Source of the DNA: Chloroflexia bacterium
Lineage (GTDB): Bacteria; Chloroflexota; Chloroflexia; Thermomicrobiales; JALYUS01
Assembly (NCBI GenBank): GCA_025928215.1
Contig: JAICJW010000243.1
Span: 1-6,967 of the forward strand
Length of the DNA: 6,967 nt
Reading direction: 5' to 3'
Both the position numbers and the translations under genes were made by a program. Below the pieces are notes generated by a model. The model did no database searches, was not told the DNA's origin, and saw only the letters and a program-made list of their open reading frames with translations. Numbering within the stretch: the first letter of the stretch is position 1; the number at the start of each line of letters is the position of its first letter. Below, in pieces: positions 1 to 5,539 of this stretch.

Positions 1-2643
1 CACAAGAGCGACCGCGCCGGTTCGCACGACATCGCCATGGACCCACACAACCCGCGCATCCTCTACGCCTCGATCTGGGAGGCGCAGCGCTACCCGCATC
101 AACTGATCAGCGGCGGCGCGGATTCGGGTCTCTGGAAGACGACCGACGGCGGCGATACCTGGACGGAACTGACCCGCAACCCCGGCCTGCCGGCGGGTGT
201 GCTCGGCAAGATCGGCATCGCCTGTGCCGCGACGGGCGACCGCGCCTGGGCAATTATCGAGGCGGAGGAAGGCGGCCTCTTTCGTACCGACGACGGCGGC
301 GCGCATTGGGAGCGTGTGAGCGAGGCGCCCTTCCTCCGCACCCGCGCCTGGTATTACTGCCACCTGATCGCCGATCCGCAGGACGCCGACACCGTCTGGG
401 GCCTCGACTACGCGGTCTGGAAATCCACCGATGGCGGGCGGAACTTCACGCAGTACCCGTCGCAGCACGGCGACGAGCACGCGCTCTGGATCAACCCTCA
501 ACACACACAGATGATGATTAAGGGAGATGATGGCGGCGCGTGCGTCACCTACACCGGCGGCGCGTCATGGTCCACCCTCTACAATCAGCCGACCGCGCAG
601 CTCTATCACGCCACGACGGACGATCGTTTCCCCTACCGCGTTTACGGATCGCAGCAGGACAATACGGCGATCTCCGTGCCGAGCATGTCCGTCGAGGGAG
701 CGATCCACGAGCGGGACTGGTTCGAGCCGGGCGGCGGCGAGAGTGGCTACATCGGCGTCAAGCCGGACGACCCGGATCTGGTCGTCGCCTCCGGTCCGAT
801 TGGCCCGCGCGCCTTCAATGACCGGATGCACCTCTACAACCACCGCACCGGGCAGCGGCGCAATATCACCGTCTGGCCCGAACTCTACGGCTGGGCGCTC
901 GGCGCGGTGGATTTGAAGTATCGCTTCCAGTGGACGTTCCCGATCTTCTTCTCGCGCCATGACCCGAATACTCTCTACGTCTCCGGTAATCGCGTCTTTC
1001 GCTCCACTGACCTCGGCACGACGTGGGAGCCGATCAGCCCCGACCTGACGCGCAATGAGCCCTCGCGCCTGCAATCCTCCGGCGGGCCGATCACGCGGGA
1101 TAACACCGGCGCCGAGGTCTACTGCACGATCTTCGCGCTCGCTGAGTCGCCCCACAAAGCGGGCGTCTTCTGGGCGGGGAGCGACGACGGCCTGGTACAC
1201 ATCTCCCAGGACAACGGCGCAACGTGGACGGAGATCACGCCGCCCGATCTCCCGGAGTGGGCGCTTATCAGCATCATCGAGCCATCGCCCCACGATCCGA
1301 ACGCCGCGTACATCGCCGCAACCCGCTACAAGAGCGATGACACGACACCCTACCTCTATAAGACGACCGATGCCGGCAAGACGTGGACGAAGATCACGAA
1401 CGGCATCCGCGCCGGCGACTTCACCCGCACGATCCGCGAGGACCCGGAGCAGCGCGGCCTCCTCTATGCTGGCACTGAAACGGGCATCTACGTCTCCTTC
1501 GACGACGGTGTCAACTGGCGGCGCGTCGGTGGCAACATACCGATCGTGCCGATTCATGACCTGATTATCAAGGGATCAGACATGGTCGTCGCAACCCATG
1601 GCCGCTCCTTCTGGATTCTCGATGACCTGACGCCCCTCCGGCAGATCGCGGCGGGCATCACCGGCGGCGAAAACCATCTCTTCATGCCGCGCCCGACGGT
1701 GCGCGTGCGTATCCATCAGGGGTTCGGCGGTGCGCCGATCGCGGGGATGGTCAACCACGGCCACGCGGCGACGAGCGTCGTCTCGTATCTGACGGCGAAG
1801 CGGCCCGATGGCACGATGCGCAAAGAGTACGTCAATGCCGGGGCAAACCCGCCCGACGGCGTTATTATCCAGTATTACCTCGCGGAACCTCCAACCGGCG
1901 ACGTTACCGTGACGATCAAGGACAAATCGGGTGCGGTGATTCGTACCTACATGAGCGGCGGGGAACACGACGCCGCACCGGCCAGCGCGGGCGTCAATCG
2001 CCTCATCTGGGATATGCGCTATACCGGCGTGCCGAACCTTGACGCGCCGGAACTCAATGTCTGGGAACGCTCCGTCGGCCCGATGGTCGTCCCCGGTACG
2101 TACGCGGTGGAACTGAAGATCGGCGAGCGCGCGCTTGTGCAGCCCGTCGAGATCGTCCGCGACCCGCGCATTGCCGCGAGCGAGCAGGAACTCGTCGCTC
2201 AAAGGGATATGTTACTTGGAATGCGCGACCGACTGGCGGAGACCCATCGCGCCGTGACGCGCATTCGCACCGTGCGCGGGCAGGTGGAGACGTGGGAGGA
2301 ACGATTCAAGAGTGATGCGGGCAACGAGAAGGCGGCGGCCGTCCGAGCGGCGGCGCGGGAATTGAAGGACGAACTCGCCTCCATCGAGCGCGAACTGATT
2401 GATGTTCGCTCCAAAAGCCCGATGCTCTTCCCGATTGGCCTGCAAGAGAAGTTCAATGCGCTCTTCGACGCCGTGGATAGCGCCGATTATGTCCCAACGC
2501 GGCAGAGCGAGGAAGTCTTCACCGAACTCTCCGAGCGGCTGGATGAGCAGTTGATGCGCCTCAAGGACACGCTGTTGGAGGAAGGAAACATCCTCAACCG
2601 CGCGATCGCCGCAACCGGCATTCCGGCGGTTGAAGGTGTCTAG
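1..2643 (+). CDS. Sortilin/VPS10-type BNR (Asp-box) repeat protein, 5' truncated
   Basis: The frame is open from base 1 (880 codons before TAG 2641-2643). The ATG at 37 lies inside a conserved stretch (SHDIAMDPHNPRILYASIWE), so the true start is upstream of the window. Eight Asp-box-like motifs (S/T-x-D-x-G-x-x-W) mark a beta-propeller: 136-162, 283-309, 421-447, 544-570 (degenerate, Thr replaces Asp), 1000-1026, 1201-1227, 1360-1386 and 1492-1518. The propeller ends near ATHGRSFWILDDL (about 1590-1630). A beta-rich region with NPPDGVIIQYYL and PGTYAVEL follows, then a charged helical, possibly coiled-coil stretch (about 2160-2430). This layout matches the large bacterial family annotated as glycosyl hydrolase, BNR-repeat or sortilin-like. 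Full-length members are usually about 1000 residues or more, so an N-terminal portion, including any signal peptide, is missing. The enzymatic activity of the family is not established and I see no catalytic motif. It is probably first in an operon with the hydrolase 53 bp downstream. Confidence 0.9.
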   Translation, partial: HKSDRAGSHDIAMDPHNPRILYASIWEAQRYPHQLISGGADSGLWKTTDGGDTWTELTRNPGLPAGVLGKIGIACAATGDRAWAIIEAEEGGLFRTDDGGAHWERVSEAPFLRTRAWYYCHLIADPQDADTVWGLDYAVWKSTDGGRNFTQYPSQHGDEHALWINPQHTQMMIKGDDGGACVTYTGGASWSTLYNQPTAQLYHATTDDRFPYRVYGSQQDNTAISVPSMSVEGAIHERDWFEPGGGESGYIGVKPDDPDLVVASGPIGPRAFNDRMHLYNHRTGQRRNITVWPELYGWALGAVDLKYRFQWTFPIFFSRHDPNTLYVSGNRVFRSTDLGTTWEPISPDLTRNEPSRLQSSGGPITRDNTGAEVYCTIFALAESPHKAGVFWAGSDDGLVHISQDNGATWTEITPPDLPEWALISIIEPSPHDPNAAYIAATRYKSDDTTPYLYKTTDAGKTWTKITNGIRAGDFTRTIREDPEQRGLLYAGTETGIYVSFDDGVNWRRVGGNIPIVPIHDLIIKGSDMVVATHGRSFWILDDLTPLRQIAAGITGGENHLFMPRPTVRVRIHQGFGGAPIAGMVNHGHAATSVVSYLTAKRPDGTMRKEYVNAGANPPDGVIIQYYLAEPPTGDVTVTIKDKSGAVIRTYMSGGEHDAAPASAGVNRLIWDMRYTGVPNLDAPELNVWERSVGPMVVPGTYAVELKIGERALVQPVEIVRDPRIAASEQELVAQRDMLLGMRDRLAETHRAVTRIRTVRGQVETWEERFKSDAGNEKAAAVRAAARELKDELASIERELIDVRSKSPMLFPIGLQEKFNALFDAVDSADYVPTRQSEEVFTELSERLDEQLMRLKDTLLEEGNILNRAIAATGIPAVEGV

Positions 2644-2650
2644 AGCATAT

Positions 2651-2680
2651 TGGTGGAGCAGGCTGAAGCCTGCTCCACCA
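2651..2680. repeat. Perfect 13-bp inverted repeat (hairpin) with TGAA loop
   Basis: TGGTGGAGCAGGC (2651-2663) and GCCTGCTCCACCA (2668-2680) are exact reverse complements around the four-base loop TGAA. The element starts 7 bp after the stop codon of the BNR gene and ends 1-2 bases before the ribosome-binding site of the next gene. No T-run follows, so it is a poor intrinsic terminator. A REP-like dispersed palindrome or an intercistronic mRNA structure is more likely. Copy number cannot be judged here, as I see no second copy in the window. Confidence 0.85.
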
Positions 2681-2681
2681 T

Positions 2682-2689
2682 GGAGGGGA
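2682..2689 (+). promoter_or_regulatory. Ribosome-binding site of the first serine hydrolase
   Basis: GGAGGGGA sits 7 nt before the ATG at 2697 and supports that start. The frame upstream closes at TGA 2664-2666 with no other start codon between. The site directly abuts the 3' arm of the hairpin at 2651-2680, and its first bases (TGGAG, 2681-2685) are complementary to CTCCA (2673-2677) in that arm. Confidence 0.75.
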
Positions 2690-2696
2690 GCGTACC

Positions 2697-3539
2697 ATGC
2701 AGGAACTGGTGCAACGGCTCAACGACCGCTGCGATGCGCAGCCGTTCCACACCGGCTGGTATCTGAAGAACCTCCGCACGGGCGAAGCCGCTGACCGGCA
2801 CGGCAACGTCATCGTACCGTCGGCGAGCACGCGGAAAATCGCCATCCTGATGACCGCGCTCGCGGGCGTCAACGCGGGCGATTTCACTCTCGATCAGCCG
2901 GTGACGATCACGGCGAAATACCAGAGCAACAATAGCGGCTGCTTCCAGCACTTCCAACCCGGCTTCACGATCCAGTTCCAGGATGTGCTCGTGATGATGA
3001 TTATCGTCAGCGACAACGCCAGCACGGCGACCATCGCGGAGATGGTCGGGCTGGACCGCGTCAATGCCCTCTGCCACTCCATCGGCATGAAGGGGACGGC
3101 GCACCGCCACGGCATGCCGCCGGGCAACCTTGGCCGCGATCACGCCGTCGAGGCGACGAACGCGACGACGCCCGCCGATGTTGGCCTGCTGCTCGATATG
3201 ATCCTCGCGGGGACGCGCGATGCGGACGCGGCGCGGCGGCTCGGCTGCACGCCCGAACTCTGCCGCCTGGGGATGGACATTCTCAGTTGGCAGAAACTGA
3301 ACGCCCGGATGCCCGCGCTCCTGCCGACAGGCACGAAAGTCGCCCATAAGACCGGCACCGGCGCGCGGAATTACAACGATGCCGGAATCGTCTTCCAGGG
3401 CGACGATCCGCTTTTCATCCTCACCGTCTACACTGAGCATGTGCCGGTCGAGATGCCGGACGGTATGCCCGGCGCGGCCGCCGCACAGCAGATCATCGCC
3501 CGCCTCACGCGGGACTGCTGGGAGGCATTGAAGGCATAA
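2697..3539 (+). CDS. Serine hydrolase, class A beta-lactamase-like fold
   Basis: This 280-residue protein belongs to the penicillin-recognising active-site-serine family. The three hallmark motifs are present in order: SxxK (S44-T-R-K47), SDN (S105-D-N107) and KTG (K218-T-G220). In class A enzymes Ser44 would be the acylated nucleophile and Lys47 the general base. The omega-loop region (about 150-162, VEATNATTPADV) is recognisable from its TP-x-D pattern. However, Glu152 lies three residues before Asn155, whereas class A enzymes have Glu166 four before Asn170. True beta-lactamase activity is therefore uncertain, and an amidase, esterase or peptidase role is possible. The N-terminus (MQELVQRLND) is polar, with no signal peptide or membrane segment, so the protein as read is cytoplasmic. 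The ATG has a strong ribosome-binding site and no in-frame upstream alternative. It probably shares a transcript with the BNR gene upstream and the oxidoreductase 21 bp downstream. The protein on the minus strand at 4544-5368 is its relative. Confidence 0.88.
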   Translation: MQELVQRLNDRCDAQPFHTGWYLKNLRTGEAADRHGNVIVPSASTRKIAILMTALAGVNAGDFTLDQPVTITAKYQSNNSGCFQHFQPGFTIQFQDVLVMMIIVSDNASTATIAEMVGLDRVNALCHSIGMKGTAHRHGMPPGNLGRDHAVEATNATTPADVGLLLDMILAGTRDADAARRLGCTPELCRLGMDILSWQKLNARMPALLPTGTKVAHKTGTGARNYNDAGIVFQGDDPLFILTVYTEHVPVEMPDGMPGAAAAQQIIARLTRDCWEALKA

Positions 3540-3547
3540 ACGGTGGT

Positions 3548-3554
3548 GAGGGGG
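3548..3554 (+). promoter_or_regulatory. Ribosome-binding site fixing the LLM oxidoreductase start
   Basis: GAGGGGG lies 6 nt before ATG 3561. The in-frame GTG codons at 3543 and 3546 lie upstream of or within this site, so the ATG, which opens the typical MKFGLTLPN beginning, is preferred. Confidence 0.7.
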
Positions 3555-3560
3555 AACGCC

Positions 3561-4525
3561 ATGAAATTCGGGCTGACGCTACCGAACCGCGGTGTCCTGT
3601 TCGGCGCGACGACCGCCGAGCAAATGTTGCAAACGGCGGAAATCGCCGATCAGTCGGGGGCGTTCCAGTCTGTCTGGGTCGGTGACAGCCTTTTCGGCAA
3701 GCCCCGGATGGAATCCATCGCCCTCCTCGCCGGGATTGCCGCCCGCACGCGCCGCGTCCGCCTCGGCGCGGCGTGTATGGCGAGTTTCACGCTGCGCGAC
3801 CCGGTGATGCTCGCCTATCAATGGGCGAGCCTCGACCCTCTCTCCGCGGGGCGAACGGTGATGGTCGGCTGCACCGGCATCGTCCCGCAGGCGGGGGCGA
3901 CATCGAAAACACGGTCTACGGCGTGGACAACAAGGCGCGCGTCGAGCGGCTGACCGAATGGATTACGATCCTCAAGCGCCTCTGGACCGAGGACGATGTG
4001 ACGCACGCGGGGAAGCACTACCAATTCGCGCATGTGACCATCGAGCCGAAGCCCGCCGCCACACCGCGCCCGCCGATCTGGATCGCGAACAACGCGCGGG
4101 GAAGCCGCGAGGTGATCGAGCGCACGCACCGGCGCGTCGCTCGCCACGCGGACGGTTGGCAGACCTCCATTGCCGATCCAGAGGATGTCGCGTGGCGGAT
4201 CGAGGACGTGCGCGCGAAGGTGCGGGAAGCGGGGCGTGACCCGGATCAGATCGAAACCCACCTCTACCACAACATCAATGTCAATGAGGATCGGGACGCG
4301 GCACGGGCGGAATCGAAGCAGTTCCTCGATACCTACTACATGCTGGACTACTCACCAGACTTCGTCGCGCAGTGGACGGCGACGGGATCACCCGCCGAAT
4401 GCATCGAGCATCTGCGTCTCTACGAGCGGATGGGATTCAGTGAAGTGACGCTGCGCTGCACGAGTTGGGATCAGATGGGGCAACTACGCCGCGTGATTGA
4501 CGAGGTGCTGCCCGCCTTCGCGTAG
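3561..4525 (+). pseudogene. LLM-class flavin/F420-dependent oxidoreductase, split by a one-base frameshift
   Basis: Two overlapping frames together encode one luciferase-like (TIM-barrel) oxidoreductase. The first runs from ATG 3561 and ends at TGA 3951-3953. It opens MKFGLTLPNRG and has the barrel-typical segments VWVGDSLFGKPR and TRRVRLG. Its sense ends at PQAG, near 3893-3897, after which it reads nonsense. The second frame continues from GGC 3896 with GDIENTVYGVDNKARVERL, then a typical LTEWITILKRLW helix, PPIWIANNARG, RHADGWQTS and a C-terminal part ending at TAG 4523-4525. Restoring one G in the five-G run gives about 321 residues, a usual length for the family, with no other lesion. 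Members use FMN or F420H2 to oxidise or reduce varied substrates; this one's substrate cannot be told. It lies 21 bp after the serine hydrolase, probably in the same operon. If the base change is real the protein is truncated at about 131 residues and inactive. If it is a sequence error the gene is intact. Confidence 0.85.
3893..3897 (+). other. Frame-disruption site in a five-G run
   Basis: The coding frame switches by -1 between GGG (3894-3896) and GGC (3896-3898). The site is a homopolymer of five G within GCGGGGGCG. One missing G explains the switch completely. The heptamer does not fit the X-XXY-YYZ slippery pattern, so programmed slippage is less likely than an indel or base-calling error. 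Confidence 0.8.
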
Positions 4526-4543
4526 CGCCTTCATGCGCCGATC

Positions 4544-5368
4544 CTAACTGGTATAGAGTGGCCCCGCGACGCCCGTATCCGCCATCGCTGCCCGCGCGAT
4601 CTCGCCGATCACCTGCTCGGCGACGTGCGTATCGGCGTAGTGCTCGGTATAGACGGCGAGAATGAGCCGGCCGTTCGACCCAATGATGAACCCGGCCTCA
4701 TTGCAGACGCCGCGCGTCGTGCCCGTCTTGCTGCCCCAGCGAATCGCCTCCGAGAGCGGCACGGGCGCGGGCAAATAGCGCGCGATGCGGCGGCGGTTCT
4801 GCTGCGTTTCGAGCAGCGCCGTCATCGCCTTGCACGACTCCTCCGAGGCGGCCTTGCCGTCGAGAATTGCGCGGATCGCGCCGGCATAGTCGTTCGGCGT
4901 CGCCCGCCCCAGTTCCGGCGCGCCCGCGAAGGCATCGCGCAGGGTCCCGGCGAGGCGCGAGTTCTTCATGCCGAGGTCCGCCGTCGTCCGGTTGATCGCC
5001 TCGACACCCGCCATGTCAATCAGCGCGTCGGTGGCGAGATTGTCGCTGATCGAGATCATCAGATAGAGGAGGTCATAGAGCGTGATTGTGGCGCCGGAGC
5101 GCATCTGATTGAGGACGCCACTCCCCGCGACGCGCACCGCATCGGTGAGCGTCCACGGATCATCGAGATGCAGTTCCCCGGCATCTATCTTCCGGTAAAT
5201 TTCCACCATGACGGGGATTTTCAGCGTGCTGGCGGGATTGAAAATGCGATCGCCCAGATGCTGCCATGTCGCGCCATCCGGCCCGATCAGCGACACCCCG
5301 GCCGTGCCGGACTGGTTCACCTCAGCGACGATTTCCTCGACCCGATTCCATGGATTCGCGCTCCGCAT
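4544..5368 (-). CDS. Serine hydrolase, class A beta-lactamase-like fold lacking the omega-loop glutamate
   Basis: This 274-residue protein has the three motifs of penicillin-recognising serine enzymes: SxxK (S47-T-L-K50), SDN (S108-D-N110) and KTG (K214-T-G216). It also has the class A-like GSGVL segment (82-86) preceding SDN. The omega loop reads APELGRATPND (150-160) and aligns without gaps to the class A pattern EPELNxAxPND. That places Ala150 at the Glu166 position and Gly154 at the Asn170 position. Class A beta-lactamases need Glu166 to release the acyl-enzyme, so efficient beta-lactam hydrolysis is unlikely. A peptidase, esterase or other acyl-transfer role fits better. The N-terminus (MRSANPWNRV) is not a signal peptide. 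The ATG at 5368 has GAGGGG 9 nt upstream, and a TGA (5392-5390) closes the frame behind it. The gene converges on the oxidoreductase with an 18-bp gap. It shares the arrangement N-[DE]-A-G and VYTEH after KTG with the plus-strand hydrolase, indicating common descent. Confidence 0.9.
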   Translation of the reverse strand: MRSANPWNRVEEIVAEVNQSGTAGVSLIGPDGATWQHLGDRIFNPASTLKIPVMVEIYRKIDAGELHLDDPWTLTDAVRVAGSGVLNQMRSGATITLYDLLYLMISISDNLATDALIDMAGVEAINRTTADLGMKNSRLAGTLRDAFAGAPELGRATPNDYAGAIRAILDGKAASEESCKAMTALLETQQNRRRIARYLPAPVPLSEAIRWGSKTGTTRGVCNEAGFIIGSNGRLILAVYTEHYADTHVAEQVIGEIARAAMADTGVAGPLYTS

Positions 5369-5434
5369 CTCGGCCTTCCCCTCACCTTTTCAACGTACTC
5401 CGTGGATGTGAAAAATCGGTGGAACAGCGGCATG

Positions 5435-5443
5435 ATTGTAGCA
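5435..5443 (-). promoter_or_regulatory. Candidate extended -10 promoter for the minus-strand serine hydrolase
   Basis: Read on the minus strand, 5443 to 5435 is TGCTACAAT, an extended -10 (TGn) joined to TACAAT, five of six matches to TATAAT. A -35-like TGGACT (5461-5456) is 15 bp away, a short spacing. Transcription would start near 5428 and give a leader of about 60 nt. Confidence 0.4.
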
Positions 5444-5457
5444 TAGCGTTACGGCAG

Positions 5458-5486
5458 TCCACATTCGTCTCCCCTTGTGTCATACT
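5458..5486 (+). promoter_or_regulatory. Candidate sigma-70-like promoter for pepA
   Basis: TCCACA (5458-5463, four of six matches to TTGACA) is followed after exactly 17 bp by CATACT (5481-5486, four of six to TATAAT). A start near 5493 would leave a leader of about 45 nt before ATG 5540. Its -35 overlaps the -35-like box of the opposing promoter. Confidence 0.35.
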
Positions 5487-5539
5487 GAACGCCTGCAATG
5501 ACGGCGTGTGGGGATGGACAGAGTGGAAGGGATGCGACG

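Larger units (their letters stand above)
5369..5539. promoter_or_regulatory. Divergent intergenic region between serine hydrolase and pepA
   Basis: These 171 bp separate two genes transcribed away from each other, so both promoters should lie here. The middle (about 5385-5490) is visibly more AT-rich than the flanking coding DNA. The candidate promoter elements are listed separately. A weak 5-bp inverted repeat (ACGCC 5489-5493 / GGCGT 5503-5507) falls in the presumed pepA leader. No riboswitch or convincing operator is seen. Confidence 0.7.

Noticed and set aside
37..39. ATG at 37 as the true start of the BNR gene
   Set aside because: The frame is open to base 1 and the preceding codons encode family-typical residues (SHDIAMDP). 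No ribosome-binding site precedes it, and too little of the propeller would precede the first Asp-box.
565..1557. 330-codon minus-strand open frame opposite the BNR gene
   Set aside because: It is antisense to a clearly coding, motif-rich frame. Its translation is rich in R, V, A and D with no domain pattern, as expected of shadow frames in GC-rich DNA.
2640..3440. 266-codon minus-strand open frame opposite the first serine hydrolase
   Set aside because: It is a shadow of a motif-bearing plus-strand gene, has no domain features, and ends inside the intergenic hairpin region.
4525..4538. Possible terminator between the convergent genes (GCGC / GCGC around CTTCAT)
   Set aside because: The stem is only 4 bp, overlaps the stop codon and has no T-run on either strand, so it is not a credible terminator.
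4625..5446. 273-codon plus-strand open frame opposite the second serine hydrolase
   Set aside because: The minus-strand frame carries the SxxK, SDN and KTG motifs and a ribosome-binding site. This one is an arginine-rich shadow with no recognisable domain.
5432..5446. Tiny open frame ATG ATT GTA GCA TAG in the divergent region
   Set aside because: It has four codons, no ribosome-binding site and lies upstream of the likely pepA transcript start.
5489..5507. 5-bp inverted repeat ACGCC / GGCGT before pepA as an operator or riboswitch
   Set aside because: It is short, with a 9-nt loop, and close to chance expectation in GC-rich DNA. No conserved riboswitch features are visible.
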